From contig NZ_OBDO01000015.1 of NCBI RefSeq assembly GCF_900215145.1, positions 18,100-82,099 on the forward strand: DNA of 64,000 nt, read 5' to 3'. The translations under genes were made by a program, and so were the position numbers. This DNA is from Geodermatophilus sabuli (GTDB lineage Bacteria > Actinomycetota > Actinomycetes > Mycobacteriales > Geodermatophilaceae). Positions 51,899 to 62,192 of this stretch are shown here, piece by piece (positions within the stretch are counted from its first letter, which is position 1; each line of letters opens with the position of its first letter). Below the pieces are notes generated by a model. It made no database searches, was not told the origin of the DNA, and was given only the letters and a program-made list of their open reading frames with translations.

Positions 51899-53599
51899 TC
51901 AGCGCCGGATCAGCGTCCGCAGCCGCTCGGCCTGCTCCGCCGTCCAGTTCGGCGGGCGCAGCAGCAGCGCCCACGCGTCCACCGACTCGCGGGTGTAGCG
52001 GTGCCCGTGGCCCTCGGGGACGTCGAGGGAGAACGGCATGTCCAGGGTCACCTGCCAGAACGTCACCAGGGGGAGCCACCTCATCTCCTGCAGGACGTCG
52101 CGCCCCGGCGGCTCGGCCAGCCAGTCCGGACGGCGGAGCAGCAGCGACGGGCTCCACCACGTCACCGGGTCCGAGGGGTGCTGCAGGACCAGCACGCGGG
52201 TCCCGGTCCAGGGGGCGTCGGCCGGGGGAGGGCCGGCGCCCACGTCGTTGGCGAACCGCACCGTGCGGCCGCCGCGGTACACCGGCTCGACCTCACGGCT
52301 GCCGGGGTCGCGGTCCTCGCGGAACTCGGTGTGCAGGGCGTTGAAGTTCGGCGGGCCGACGAACAGCGCCCCGGTCACGCGGTTGCGCAGGTCGTGCTCA
52401 CCGCTGAAGGCCGCCTCGGCGCCGAACGAGCCGAGGCTCTCGCCGAGGACGTACAGCTCCGGCCGCGCGTCCGGCGGCAGCGCGGTCCACTGCTCGTACA
52501 CGGCGTCGAAGAGGCCCCGCCCGGCGGCCCGCGCCCGGTTCTGGTCCACGAGGTAGGACAGCCCGGACGGGACGTAGGAGTACTGCATCGCGACGACCGC
52601 CGAGTCGCCGCCCGCGATGTACTCGAACGCGGACAGCGAGCCGGCGTCCAGCCACCCGCGGCCGGTGGTCGTCGCGACGAGCAGCCGCGCCCGCTCGAAG
52701 CCGCCGGCACGCGAGAGGTCGTCGACGGCGAGCTGCGCCCGCGCCTCGACGTCGTCGGCGGTCGTCATGCCGGCGTAGACGCGCACCGGCTCGTCCGCGG
52801 CCGTGCCGGTGAACGCCTCGATCTCCGCCGCCGACGGGCCGCCGGCGACGAACGTCCGTCCCTCCCGGCCCAGCGTCTCCCAGCCGATCAGCGATCCCGG
52901 GCCGCCCGAGCGCAGCGCGCTGTCCGGTCGCTCGACGCCCTCGGCCGTCTCCTCGTCCTCCAGGGCGAAGGTCCGGTCCGCGGCGGCCAGCAGCCCGTCG
53001 ACCGCGACCCCGCTGACCAGCAGGACCGCCACCGCCGCCACGCCCAGCCCCCCGAGGGCCCGGGCCGCGGAGGGGCCGACCCAGCGGGACGCGAGCCGGG
53101 CGATCCCCCGCGCGGCGGCGCGCACCAGCCGGGCCACCGCGAGCAGCACGGCGAGGACCAGCACCGCGACCACCGGCGCGAGCAGCGCCCGCCCCAGCGG
53201 CTCCGCCGGCGCCCCCATCAGCGCGCGCAGGTCGCCCTGCCACCGCCGGCCGAGGACGAAGGACACGACGACCAGCACCGTCCCCGTGGCGAGGAACGCC
53301 CGCCACGCCCACCGCCGCGGGGGCCGGGGGCCGCGGCCGGCGAACGCCCGCCAGACGGCGGCGGCGAGGACGCCGAACCCGTAGCCCATCGCGGCGCTGA
53401 TGCCGCTGACCACGCCCTGGGCGACGCCGTCCCGCGGGAGCAGCGAGGGCGTGAGCGACACGCACGCCAGCAGCACCGCTCCCCAGCAGCCGGGGAGCGA
53501 CAGGCCCGGCCCGCGCCGGGGGGCCCGGTCCGTCGCCGCCGGCCGCGGCCCGGGGTGCTGCACCGCGGGGTCGACCGTCGCGGTGGGGGGTCCGGTCAT
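51899..53599 (-). CDS. Membrane alpha/beta hydrolase (Abhydrolase_9-like)
   Basis: 566 residues. N-terminal half with about five membrane helices (LLACVSLTPSLLPRDGVAQGVVSGISAAMGYGFGVL, LATGTVLVVVSFVLGRRW), then a periplasmic or cytosolic hydrolase part: VRVYAGMTTADDVEARAQLAVDDL and nucleophile GESLGSFGAEAAF. This matches the PF10081/PF15420 proteins common in actinobacteria. Likely lipid or cell-envelope ester chemistry; substrate unknown. Confidence 0.87.
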   Translation of the reverse strand: MTGPPTATVDPAVQHPGPRPAATDRAPRRGPGLSLPGCWGAVLLACVSLTPSLLPRDGVAQGVVSGISAAMGYGFGVLAAAVWRAFAGRGPRPPRRWAWRAFLATGTVLVVVSFVLGRRWQGDLRALMGAPAEPLGRALLAPVVAVLVLAVLLAVARLVRAAARGIARLASRWVGPSAARALGGLGVAAVAVLLVSGVAVDGLLAAADRTFALEDEETAEGVERPDSALRSGGPGSLIGWETLGREGRTFVAGGPSAAEIEAFTGTAADEPVRVYAGMTTADDVEARAQLAVDDLSRAGGFERARLLVATTTGRGWLDAGSLSAFEYIAGGDSAVVAMQYSYVPSGLSYLVDQNRARAAGRGLFDAVYEQWTALPPDARPELYVLGESLGSFGAEAAFSGEHDLRNRVTGALFVGPPNFNALHTEFREDRDPGSREVEPVYRGGRTVRFANDVGAGPPPADAPWTGTRVLVLQHPSDPVTWWSPSLLLRRPDWLAEPPGRDVLQEMRWLPLVTFWQVTLDMPFSLDVPEGHGHRYTRESVDAWALLLRPPNWTAEQAERLRTLIRR

Positions 53600-53625
53600 C
53601 GGGGGCGCCGTCCGGGTGCGTGCGC

Positions 53626-53778
53626 CTAGTCGGCGAACGCCTCGGGCAGGCGGGTCTCCTGCTCCGTGGACGGGTGGGTGGACAGCAGCTCGGCCTGTTC
53701 CCCGGCGAACGCCTCCTGGACCCGGCCGGTGCGCGCGCCGGCCGGGGTGTCGGACCGCCACACGCCGAGGGTGGGCAT
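53626..53778 (-). CDS. Small hypothetical protein (50 aa)
   Basis: ATG with an AAGGGAG ribosome site. MPTLGVWRSDTPAGARTGRV followed by QEAFAGEQAELLSTHPSTEQ and ETRLPEAFAD. Acidic, no membrane segment, no family recognised. Ends 27 bp upstream of the hydrolase start on the same strand. Confidence 0.45.
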   Translation of the reverse strand: MPTLGVWRSDTPAGARTGRVQEAFAGEQAELLSTHPSTEQETRLPEAFAD

Positions 53779-54135
53779 CGGGGCTCCCTTCCCGGCGCAG
53801 GGTGCGCCCACCCGGGCATCGTGCCCTCCCGTCGTGTGCGGCGCCTCGTTCGGCGGGGATGAGGGCTCCGCCCAGGACCGCGGGGTCCCGGGCGGTGCGG
53901 CGTCGGCCGGGCCCGGGACGACGCCACCCGGACGCGGGGCCGGGTGCGGCCCGGCGCCTGTTGGTGCCGGTGACGGTCGCCGGCTCCGTCTCCTGGGCCA
54001 GGTCTCATCCGCGCCAGACGAGGTGACCGGCCGGCGATGGGCAGAGCCTGCTGGAGCGCTGCGGTGGCACCGCAGCCGCGCCCGTCCCCGCCGGGCCGGC
54101 GACGGGCCTGGTCGCGATCGAGGAGCGTGCGGGCC
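53779..54135 (+). promoter_or_regulatory. Upstream region of arginine deiminase
   Basis: 357 bp without an evident gene. It holds CTCATCC-N4-CAGACGAGG at 54004-54023, 113 bp before the arcA ATG; the same 20-bp pattern occurs at 56535-56554. Candidate stress or hypoxia control element. Nothing else recognised. Confidence 0.4.
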
Positions 54136-55410
54136 ATGACCGGAACTGCAACGTCGGCGGCGGCGTCCGTGTCGCCGGCTGCCGCCTACGGAGTGCATTC
54201 CGAGGTCGGCGTGCTGCGCAAGGTGCTGGTGTGCGCACCCGGGTTGGCCCACCAGCGGCTGACCCCGACCAACTGCGACGACCTGCTCTTCGACGACGTG
54301 CTGTGGGTGCAGAACGCCCGCCGCGACCACTTCGACTTCATGGCGAAGATGCGCGAGCGCGGCGTCGAGGTCCTCGAGTTGCACAACGTCCTGGCCGAGA
54401 CCCTGGAGGTGCCCGGGGCGACGGCGTGGCTGCTGGACCGCAAGATCGTGGCCAACGAGGTCGGCCTGGGCCTGGTCGAGGACACCCGCGCGTTCCTCGA
54501 GAGCCTGCCGCCGCGCGCGCTGGCCGAGTTCCTGATCGGCGGACTCTCCACGGCGGACCTGCCCGCCGACTTCCGGCCCGACTACCTGGCCCTGGCCCGG
54601 GAGTCCACGGGGGTGCGGGAGTACCTGATGCCGCCGCTGCCCAACACCCTCTACACCCGGGACACCACCTGCTGGCTCTACGGCGGGGTGACCCTCAACC
54701 CGCTGTACTGGCCCGCGCGGCACGACGAGACGCTGCTGTACAAGGCCGTCTACACGTTCCACCCGGACTTCTCCGGCGCCCGGATCTGGTGGGGAGACCC
54801 CGAGCGGGACTGGGGCCTGGCCACCCTCGAGGGCGGTGACGTCATGCCGATCGGCAACGGCGCGGTCGCCGTCGGCATGAGCGAGCGGACCTCGCGGCAG
54901 GCGATCACCCAGTTCGCCGCCGCCCTCTTCGCCGAGCAGGCGGCCGACCGGGTGGTCGTCGCCGGCATGCCCAAGCTGCGCGCGGCGATGCACCTGGACA
55001 CCGTGTTCACCCTGGCCGACCGGGACCTGGCCACCGCCTTCGCCGACATCGTCGACGGCATCCACACCTTCTCCCTGCGGCCCGGGGACAAGGAGCCGGT
55101 CGAGGTGACCGAGGAGAAGGCCTCCTTCCCCGCGGTCGTCGCCGACGCCCTCGGCCTGCCCGAGCTGCGGGTGCTGCCCACCGGCGGGGACGCCTACGAG
55201 AGCGAGCGGCAGCAGTGGGACAGCGGCAACAACGTCGTCGCCGCCGCGCCCGGGGTGGTGTTCGCCTACGACCGCAACACCACCACCAACGCCCTGCTGC
55301 GCAAGGCCGGCGTCGAGGTCATCACCATCGTCGGCGCCGAGCTCGGCCGCGGCCGCGGCGGTGGCCACTGCATGACCTGCCCGATCATCCGCGACCCCGT
55401 CGACTTCTGA
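54136..55410 (+). CDS. arcA: Arginine deiminase
   Basis: 424 residues. Hydrolyses arginine to citrulline and ammonia. Catalytic motifs: [18 protein letters not shown] start, [47 protein letters not shown], and the nucleophilic Cys in [18 protein letters not shown]. No ornithine carbamoyltransferase, carbamate kinase or antiporter follows, so it acts alone here, perhaps in acid or low-oxygen response. ATG chosen by family alignment; GAGGAG lies 10 nt upstream. Confidence 0.93.
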   Translation: MTGTATSAAASVSPAAAYGVHSEVGVLRKVLVCAPGLAHQRLTPTNCDDLLFDDVLWVQNARRDHFDFMAKMRERGVEVLELHNVLAETLEVPGATAWLLDRKIVANEVGLGLVEDTRAFLESLPPRALAEFLIGGLSTADLPADFRPDYLALARESTGVREYLMPPLPNTLYTRDTTCWLYGGVTLNPLYWPARHDETLLYKAVYTFHPDFSGARIWWGDPERDWGLATLEGGDVMPIGNGAVAVGMSERTSRQAITQFAAALFAEQAADRVVVAGMPKLRAAMHLDTVFTLADRDLATAFADIVDGIHTFSLRPGDKEPVEVTEEKASFPAVVADALGLPELRVLPTGGDAYESERQQWDSGNNVVAAAPGVVFAYDRNTTTNALLRKAGVEVITIVGAELGRGRGGGHCMTCPIIRDPVDF

Positions 55411-55420
55411 GGCACCGGCG

Positions 55421-56149
55421 ATGGACCTCCTCGAGCAACCGCTGCTGCTCTTCCTCGCGCTGTTCGCCCTCTACAGCCCGATCGCCGCGCTGCCGTCCTA
55501 CTTCCCCGTCGTCGGCCGGCTCGGGCCGGCCGACCAGCGGCGGCTGGCGGTGGGCCTGTTCCTCAACGTCGCGGTCTTCTCCCTGGTCGCCATCTGGGTC
55601 GGTGAACCCCTCCTCGAGATCCTCGGGCTGAGCACCGCGGCCCTGACGACCGTCGGTGGCATCGCCCTGCTCTACGAGGGGGTGGCGCTGATGCGCGGCA
55701 CCGCCGAGCACCCGGCGCCGGCCGAGGTCGAGGCCGAGATCGCGGTGGGCGTCGCGGGCGCCGGCCCGGACACGCCGGGGGCCACCGGTGCACCGGGGGC
55801 CACCGTCGACCACGGCCCCCCGAGCGGTGCCTGGCGGGAGTACATGTTCGTGCCGGTCACCTTCCCGCTGACCGTGGGCGGCACCACGTTCGCCTTCTTC
55901 GTCGCCTTCCGCGCACAGGCCGACTCCACCGGAGACGTCCTCGGCCTGTCCGTGGCCGGGCTGGCCTACGCCGCGGTCACCGCGATCACGCTGTACGCCG
56001 CCGCGCACGTGCACCGGCGGGCGTCGGCCTCGACGGCGTCGTTCCTGGACCGGTTGTCGGGCATCCTGCTGACCGCCATCGCCGTCACCATCCTGGCCAG
56101 CGGCGCCACCCGGCTGGTCGTCGACGTCCTCGCGGGCCTCGGCGGGTGA
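55421..56149 (+). CDS. MarC family membrane protein
   Basis: 242 residues, six predicted helices with a polar insert at about residues 95-145 (EHPAPAEVEAEIAVGVAG onward). LLLFLALFALYSPIAALPSYFPVVGRL and VPVTFPLTVGGTTFAFFVAF match MarC/UPF0056. Function of the family is not settled. Starts 10 bp after arcA, likely same transcript. Confidence 0.8.
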   Translation: MDLLEQPLLLFLALFALYSPIAALPSYFPVVGRLGPADQRRLAVGLFLNVAVFSLVAIWVGEPLLEILGLSTAALTTVGGIALLYEGVALMRGTAEHPAPAEVEAEIAVGVAGAGPDTPGATGAPGATVDHGPPSGAWREYMFVPVTFPLTVGGTTFAFFVAFRAQADSTGDVLGLSVAGLAYAAVTAITLYAAAHVHRRASASTASFLDRLSGILLTAIAVTILASGATRLVVDVLAGLGG

Positions 56150-56185
56150 CCGTGCGGCCGCCGGGCCGCCTCCGGCACGGGGGAC

Positions 56186-56389
56186 TCACGGCGGCACCTC
56201 GTGCAGGGACACGACGTGCAGGCCGAGGTCCTGGATGACGGCCAGGACGCCGTAGAGGTGGGCCTCGTCGACGACCTCGCCGTAGATGATCGTCTCCGGT
56301 GGGGCGTCGACCAGGACCATGTCCGGGAACGCGCCGCGGGTCCGGTCGGACAGGCGGCCCGCCACCCGGAACTCGTAGTGCGACGACAC
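56186..56389 (-). CDS. Small conserved actinobacterial protein (67 aa)
   Basis: GTG start after GGAGGGAG. YEFRVAGRLSDRTRGAFPDM, VLVDAPPETIIYGEVVDEAH and LYGVLAVIQDLGLHVVSLHE: a ferredoxin-like small protein pattern that I know as a common uncharacterised family in actinobacteria (GRLSD...AF.DM...P..T...G.V.D.A.L.G.L). Function unknown. Confidence 0.7.
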   Translation of the reverse strand: MSSHYEFRVAGRLSDRTRGAFPDMVLVDAPPETIIYGEVVDEAHLYGVLAVIQDLGLHVVSLHEVPP

Positions 56390-56534
56390 GGTGGCGTCTC
56401 CCTCCGGTCTCCCCGCCACCAGCGTCCCGGGTCGGGGACCGCAGCGCCTCGTCCGGCCGGGGTGGGGTCCCTCCCCGTGTGCCGGCCCGGGCGGAGACCC
56501 GCGGGTGGGCGGACCGCGCGGCCCGTACCGAGAG

Positions 56535-56554
56535 CTCATCCCCCGCAGACGAGG
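56535..56554. promoter_or_regulatory. Second copy of CTCATCC-N4-CAGACGAGG element
   Basis: Matches 54004-54023 at 16 defined positions. It lies 85 bp before the small membrane-peptide gene at 56639. A weaker left-half match (GAGCTCATCC) occurs near 60444-60453, ahead of the gamma-carbonic anhydrase. Confidence 0.4.
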
Positions 56555-56638
56555 CACGCGGCGGGCCGGCGGGCGAGCGTGCGGTTCCTCAGCGTCGACG
56601 CGGGTTCCGCGACGCCCCAGGAGAGGAGGACCGCGGCG

Positions 56639-56773
56639 ATGGACGAGCCGCAGACCGCCTCGGGTGGGGCCGCCGGGACGACGTCGACCGAGCCCGCCGC
56701 CCCGTCGGCACGGTCCATGTCCGTGCTGGCCCTGGCCGCCATGGTGGTCGGGTCGGGGGTCATCTCGATCTGA
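56639..56773 (+). CDS. Small membrane peptide (44 aa)
   Basis: ATG with a strong GGAGAGGAGG site. Polar, Ser/Thr/Ala-rich first half (MDEPQTASGGAAGTTSTEPA) and one hydrophobic C-terminal helix (SMSVLALAAMVVGSGVISI). 19 bp before the DUF6325 gene, likely same transcript. Function unknown. Confidence 0.55.
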   Translation: MDEPQTASGGAAGTTSTEPAAPSARSMSVLALAAMVVGSGVISI

Positions 56774-56792
56774 GCACCAGGAAGAGGCACTC

Positions 56793-57260
56793 ATGACCCC
56801 AGTCAGCCCGATCGCGGGGCCGGTCGAGTGGATTTCCCTCGCCTTCCCCGGCCCGACGCTGGACGCCGCGATCGCCCCGGCGCTCGCCGGACTGGTCGAC
56901 TCCGGCACCGTCCGGGTGCTCGACGCCGCCGTCCTCCACAAGGACGCCGATGGGACGGTCACCGGCGGGGAGCTGGAGGACGAGGACGGGGCCGCGTTCG
57001 GCGCCGTCGACGGCGACGTCCTCGAGCTGCTCAGCGACGAGGACCTGGTGCGCATCGCGGCCACGCTGGAGCCGGCCACCACCACGCTGGTGCTGCTCTG
57101 GGAGAACCGCTGGGCCGCCGCCTTCGGCGACGCCGTCCGGCAGGTGCACGGCACCGTGGTCGGCCACGACCGCGTGCCCCGGGAGGACGTCGACCGCGCG
57201 CTGGCGGCCGCGGCGACGCGGCCGGCGGAGGCGCCGGGGACCGAGGAGGCACGGCCATGA
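56793..57260 (+). CDS. DUF6325-like protein
   Basis: 155 residues. GPVEWISLAFPGPTLDAAIAPALAGLVDSGTVRVLDAAVLHKDADGTV and TTTLVLLWENRWAAAFGDAVR match a small actinobacterial family of unknown function (DUF1269/6325-type, ferredoxin-like repeats). Overlaps the SHOCT gene (ATGA). Often found beside stress-protein genes. Confidence 0.75.
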   Translation: MTPVSPIAGPVEWISLAFPGPTLDAAIAPALAGLVDSGTVRVLDAAVLHKDADGTVTGGELEDEDGAAFGAVDGDVLELLSDEDLVRIAATLEPATTTLVLLWENRWAAAFGDAVRQVHGTVVGHDRVPREDVDRALAAAATRPAEAPGTEEARP

Positions 57261-57565
57261 GGGGTCGGCTGGGACGCGGCCGCGGCGGACCGGGGTTGCT
57301 CGGGACCATGGCGCGCACGGCGGTGGTGGCCGGCACCGCGTCCTCGGTGGCCGGCCGGGTGACCGCGAGGCAGCAGGCCGCGGCGCAGCAGGCCGGGGCG
57401 CAGCGGCCCCCGGTGCAGCAGCAGCCCAAGGCCGCGGACACCGGCGCGGCCTCCGGCGTCGACCACCTGCACAGCCAGCTGACCAAGCTCGGCGAGCTCC
57501 GCCAGTCCGGGCTGCTCACCGACGAGGAGTTCGCGGCGCAGAAGGCCCGGCTCCTGCGGTCCTAG
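57257..57565 (+). CDS. SHOCT-domain protein
   Basis: 102 residues. Gly/Arg-rich start, a hydrophobic stretch TMARTAVVAGTASSVAGRVTA, a Gln/Ala/Pro linker, and a C-terminal SHOCT domain (LTKLGELRQSGLLTDEEFAAQKARLL). Translationally coupled to DUF6325. SHOCT domains mediate oligomerisation or target membranes; function here unknown. Confidence 0.85.
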   Translation: MRGRLGRGRGGPGLLGTMARTAVVAGTASSVAGRVTARQQAAAQQAGAQRPPVQQQPKAADTGAASGVDHLHSQLTKLGELRQSGLLTDEEFAAQKARLLRS

Positions 57566-57765
57566 GCGGGCCGGCGGGCGGTCCCGGGCGACCCGGCGAG
57601 GAGGGGGCGTGCCTCCGCGGCGGGCGGACCGTCGTCAGCCTCCGCGCCGGAGGAGGTGCCGCGGAACCGGTCCGGCGTCGCCGTGAGACCACCGGACGGG
57701 GAGTCCCCGTGGGTCACCGTTGGGCCCTGTCGCGGCCTCGTCGGCGGTCGTACCGTGCGGGTGTC
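57566..57765 (+). promoter_or_regulatory. Upstream region of MalT-like regulator
   Basis: 200 bp without a gene. A palindrome ACGGGGA-G-TCCCCGT at 57696-57710 lies about 55 bp before the regulator ATG, an operator candidate. Nothing else identified. Confidence 0.35.
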
Positions 57766-60440
57766 ATGGCGGTTCCCGGTCCAGCAGCGGGCTCGGCTCC
57801 CCGGGGCACCCGGCGCCCGGGCGTGCCCCGGGTGAAGACCGCCGTGCCCCGGCTGCCCCAGCGCCACGTCCACCGACCGCGGTTGATCGCGGCGCTGGAG
57901 GCCGCCACCCCGGGGCAGGTCACCCTGGTGAGCGCACCCGCCGGGTACGGCAAGACGCTGCTGCTGGCCGAGTGGGCCGCCCGGCGTCCCGAGCTGACCG
58001 CCTGGGTGTCCCTGGACGCCGACGACGACGACCACCGCTTCTGGTCGGGTGTGCTGGCCGCCCTCGCCACCTGCGCGGTCGTCCCCGCCGACAGCACCCT
58101 GCGCCGGCTCGCCGTCCCGGCCGGACCGAGTGCGGACCCGACGTTCCTGGCCGCGGTCGTCGACGCGCTGGACCTCCTGCCCGGCCCGGTCCGCCTCGTG
58201 CTGGACGACGTCCACGAGGTCACGACCCCCGGACCGGTGCACGGGCTGGCCTGCCTCGTCCGGGACCGGCCGCCGGGCCTGCACCTGGTCCTGGCCTCGC
58301 GCAGCGACCCCCCGCTCCCGCTCGCGCGGATGCGCATGGTCGGCGAGCTCTGCGAGGTCCGGGCGGAGGCACTCCGGTTCTCGGTGCCGGAGGCGAGCGC
58401 GCTCCTGGCCGCGGCGGACGTCGTCGCCCGCCCGGACGACGTGCGGCTCGTCGTCGAGCAGACGGCGGGGTGGGCCGCGGGACTGCGGCTGGCGGCCGTG
58501 TCCCTGCGGGAGGCCGAGGACCCCGACCGGTTCCTCTCCGACCTCGTCGGCAACAGCCGCGCCCTGTCCGACTACCTGGTGGGGGAGATCCTGGCGCGGC
58601 TGCCGGCCGCGGTGCTCGACCTCCTGCACGCGGTCAGCGTGTGCGACCCCGTGTCGGCGCCGCTGGCGACGGCGGTGTCGGGCCGACTGGACGCCGGGGA
58701 GGTGCTCGACGCCCTCGAGCACGACACCTCCCTGGTCCTCAGCTCGGGACCGGGGCGGATCTGGTACCGGCTGCACCCGCTGCTGCGGTCGCACCTGCTC
58801 GCCGACCTCACGCGGCGACGTCCCGACCTGGTCTCGGACCTGCACGCCCGCGCCGCCGACTGGTACGCCGACGGGGGCCGCCCGGTGCCGGCCCTGGCGC
58901 ACGCGCGCCGGGCCGGGACACCCGACCGCGTGGCCCTGCTCCTGCGACGCAGCGCCGTGCCGCTCGTCGCGGAGGGCGAGCACGGGACGGTCCGCGACAC
59001 GCTGGACTGGCTCGGGGACCGGGTCGTCGCCCAGGACGCCTGGCTCGCCCTGGTCGCGGCGCTCGTCGACATCGAGTCCGGCGCGCTCGGCCCGGCGGAC
59101 GCCCACCTGCAGCGCGCCGATGCGGTGTGGCCGGCCCGACCCGCGCCCGAACTGGTCGAGCTGCGCACCCTCGTACGGGCCCGGCGGGTCAGCCTGACCG
59201 GCGATCCCGCCGAGATGGTCGAGGCGACCGAGGTCCTCGGCGGGGGGGCCGAGGAGGGCCGCGGACCGGTCGTGATGGGAGAGCTGGAGCGGGCGCTGGC
59301 CCTCCTGGCCGTCGACCGGCGAGGCGAGGCACGGGTCGTCGGGGCGGCCGCGGTCCAGCGGGCCCGTCAGCTGGGGCAGCCCTACCTCGCCGCTCGGGGA
59401 CTGACGGTGCTGGGCGCGGTGGAGGCGGCGGACGGTGACTACCGGCGGATGGCCGAGCTCGCCGAGGAGCCGACGACGTCGCGGGGGGCGCGGACTGGAC
59501 GGCCACGGCCGGCGCCGCGCTGTCGTCCATCCTGCGCGCCTACGGGGCGCTGCTGAGGGCGCAGCCCGCCGCCTGTCTGGAACTGCTGGGCCCCGCGCAC
59601 GCGTTCGGCGACCACGCGCCGGAGCGGGGGCCCGACGCGGTCCTCCCGACGGTCCGGGGCCTGCGCGGCGCCGCGCTGGTGGATCTCGGACGCGTCGCGG
59701 AGGGGCTGGCCGAGCTGCGTTCCGCGCACGCGGCGGAGGCCGGCCACCCCCGGATGGCGACCACGGGCGCGCTCCTCGCCGTGCTCGGGCACCGGGCGGC
59801 GACCGTGTGGGGCCGGCACGAGCTCGCCCGCACGGTCCTGGGCTGGGCCGAGCGGACCCTCGGTGACTGCGGGGACGTGGCCCTGATGCGGGCGCACCGG
59901 CTGAGCGCGATGGGCCGGCTCGGGCCCGCCGCGGACGCCGTCCGGCCCGTCCTGGACGGGTCGCTGCCCGTCCAGCTGCGCTGGGCGCTGGTCGACGCCG
60001 GCGTGCTGGACTGCCGCCTCGCCGTGCTGGCCGGCCGCCGCGAGCACGCCCGTGCCGCGCTCGACCGTGCGCTCGTGCTGAGCGAGTCGATGGGCGTGCT
60101 GCGGCCGCTGGCCCTCGGCCCGCGCGAGGTCGTCGAACTGCTGACCCGCCTGCTGGGGAGTTTCGGCGCCCGGGAGCGGTTCGCGCGGCAGGCGCTCGGC
60201 GCCCGGTACGGGCTGGGCGTCGACGACCGTCCGATCGGGCTGACCGACCGGGAGCGGGCGGTGCTGCGCCTGCTGCCCTCGCAGCGCTCGTTCGGTGAGA
60301 TCGCCACCGACCTGACCGTCTCGCACAGCACGGTGAAGACCCACGTCCGGGCGATCTACAGCAAGCTCGGCGTCAACTCGCGGCGGGAGGCGGTCGACCG
60401 GGCCCGCAGCAACGGGCTGATCTTCCCCGGGACGCCGTGA
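57766..60440 (+). CDS. MalT-type LuxR family regulator, frameshifted
   Basis: N-terminal STAND NTPase: Walker A VSAPAGYGKTLLLAEWAA, LVLDDVHEV Walker B, ASRSDPPLPLARMR; then helical/TPR part; C-terminal LuxR HTH (LTDRERAVLRLLPSQRSFGEIATDLTVSHSTVKTHVRAIYSKLGVNSR). The frame breaks near 59483-59488 (a run of six G); adding one G restores a continuous 891-residue protein, the usual length for this family. Regulates unknown targets, possibly the SHOCT/DUF6325 group. A sequencing error is more likely than a true pseudogene as both parts are well preserved. Confidence 0.83.
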
Positions 60441-60500
60441 GGGGAGCTCATCCGGGGTGTCCCCGGCGGGGCGGCGGCCCCGCCCCTACCCTCGGCGTCC

Positions 60501-61034
60501 GTGCCGCTGTTCTCCTTCGAAGGCCGGTCCCCGCAGGTGCACCCCGAGGCGTGGGTGGCGCCGACCGCGACGCTGGTCGGGGACGTCGTCGTCGAGGCCG
60601 GGGCGTCGATCTGGTACGGCGTCGTGCTGCGCGCCGACTTCGGCCGCATCGTCGTCCGGGCGGGCGCCAACGTGCAGGACAACTCGGTGCTGCACGGCGG
60701 CGCCGACCCGGAGACCGAGGTCGGCCCCGGTGCCACGGTCGGGCACATGTGCGTGGTGCACGGCGCGGTCATCGGCGCGGAGGCGCTGATCGGCAACGGC
60801 GCCACGGTGCAGGACGGTGCCCGCATCGGCGCCCGCGCCCTGGTGGGGGCGCACAGCCTGGTCCCGCCCGGGATGGAGGTGCCCGAGGAGGTGATGGTGC
60901 TCGGCGCTCCGGCCCGCGTGCGCGGCCCGCTCTCCGACGGCGCCCGCGGCTGGGTGAGCGGCAACCCCGAGATCTACCGGGCGCTGGCCCGCCGGCACGC
61001 CGTGGGTATCACCGAGGTGGTCCGGCTCCTCTGA
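60501..61034 (+). CDS. Gamma-class carbonic anhydrase family protein
   Basis: 177 residues of left-handed beta-helix hexapeptide repeats. Zinc His positions in NSVLHGGADPE, VGHMCVVHGAV fit, and IWYGVVLRADFGRIVVRAGANVQDNS is the family hallmark (PaaY/CaiE/YrdA-like). Some members are carbonic anhydrases, others thioesterases or acyltransferase-like. GTG start. Confidence 0.88.
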   Translation: MPLFSFEGRSPQVHPEAWVAPTATLVGDVVVEAGASIWYGVVLRADFGRIVVRAGANVQDNSVLHGGADPETEVGPGATVGHMCVVHGAVIGAEALIGNGATVQDGARIGARALVGAHSLVPPGMEVPEEVMVLGAPARVRGPLSDGARGWVSGNPEIYRALARRHAVGITEVVRLL

Positions 61035-61135
61035 TGGCGGGGAGGGTGGACCGTCCGCCTGCGCGTCGCGCCGTCGTCATGTCGTCATGACGTATGGTCC
61101 ACGACGACCCGGCCCATGACACGAGGAGCCAGCCG

Positions 61136-62164
61136 GTGCGCATCGGGATCCTGACCGGCGGGGGCGACTGCCCCGGCCTCAACGCCGTCATCCGCTCCGT
61201 CGTCCGCAGCGCGGCCACCCACTACGGCAGCGAGGTGGTCGGCTTCCGCGACGGCTGGCGGGGCCTGCTCGAGGACCGGACGACGCCGCTGGACGTCGCC
61301 GCCGTCGACGGCCTGCTCACCCGCGGCGGGACGACCCTCGGCTCGGCCCGGGTGGCACCGGAGAAGTTGCACGCGGGGCTGGCGCAGATGAAGGCGGTGC
61401 TCGCCGCCCACGGCGTGGACGTGCTCATCCCGATCGGTGGCGAGGGCACGCTGACCGCCGCACACCTGCTCTCGCAGGCCGGCGTCCCGGTGGTCGGGGT
61501 CCCCAAGACCATCGACAACGACATCGACGGTACCGACCTCACGTTCGGTTTCGACACCGCGGTCAGCATCGCCACCGACCTCATCGACCGGCTGCACACC
61601 ACAGCCGAGTCCCACCAGCGGGTGCTGTTGGTCGAGGTGATGGGCCGGCACGCCGGCTGGATCGCGCTCCACGCCGGCCTGGCGTCGGGAGCGCACGTCA
61701 CCCTCGTCCCCGAGGAGCCCTTCGACGTCGCCGAGGTCGCCAAGATCGTCGAGGACCGGTTCGGGCGCGGCGACACCCACGTGATCGGCGTGGTCGCCGA
61801 AGGGGCCCGGCCGCTCCCGGGCACGATGCTGGTCCGCGACGGCGGCGTCGACGAGTACGGCCACCGGCGCTTCACCGGCGTGGCCCAGCAGCTGGGTGAC
61901 GAGCTGGAGCGGCGCACCGGCAAGGAGGTGCGCACCACCGTGCTCGGTCACGTGCAGCGTGGCGGCACCCCGACGTCGTTCGACCGGGTGCTCGCCACCC
62001 GCTTCGGGCTGCACGCGACCATCGCCGCGCACGAGGGCCGGCACGGGCAGATGGTCGCGCTGCGCGGCACCGAGATCGAGCTGGTGCCGCTGGCGCAGGC
62101 GGTCGCGAAGCTGAAGACCGTGACGCCGTCCCGGCTGGCCGAGACCGGCGCCTTCACCGGCTGA
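61136..62164 (+). CDS. pfkA: 6-phosphofructokinase
   Basis: 342 residues. [79 protein letters not shown] and [23 protein letters not shown] are all present. The G in GGEGT suggests ATP, while the K in PKTIDND is like PPi-linked forms, as in the mixed actinobacterial group, so the phosphate donor is uncertain. GTG start after GAGGAG. Confidence 0.93.
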   Translation: MRIGILTGGGDCPGLNAVIRSVVRSAATHYGSEVVGFRDGWRGLLEDRTTPLDVAAVDGLLTRGGTTLGSARVAPEKLHAGLAQMKAVLAAHGVDVLIPIGGEGTLTAAHLLSQAGVPVVGVPKTIDNDIDGTDLTFGFDTAVSIATDLIDRLHTTAESHQRVLLVEVMGRHAGWIALHAGLASGAHVTLVPEEPFDVAEVAKIVEDRFGRGDTHVIGVVAEGARPLPGTMLVRDGGVDEYGHRRFTGVAQQLGDELERRTGKEVRTTVLGHVQRGGTPTSFDRVLATRFGLHATIAAHEGRHGQMVALRGTEIELVPLAQAVAKLKTVTPSRLAETGAFTG

Positions 62165-62168
62165 CCGC

Positions 62169-62192
62169 GGCCGGGCGGGGTGTCGCCCGGCC
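62169..62192. terminator. Terminator between pfkA and the small zinc-ribbon gene
   Basis: 9-bp stem GGCCGGGCG (62169-62177) with 62184-62192 around GGGTGT, in the 28-bp gap between convergent stops. Confidence 0.6.

Noticed and set aside
59483..59488. Programmed frameshift in the LuxR gene
   Set aside because: No slippery heptamer or downstream structure noticed, and the same single-base loss occurs in two unrelated genes here.
61035..61135. Small gene or RNA before pfkA
   Set aside because: Only a GTCGTCATG-like repeat and a ribosome site; no supported ORF or structure.
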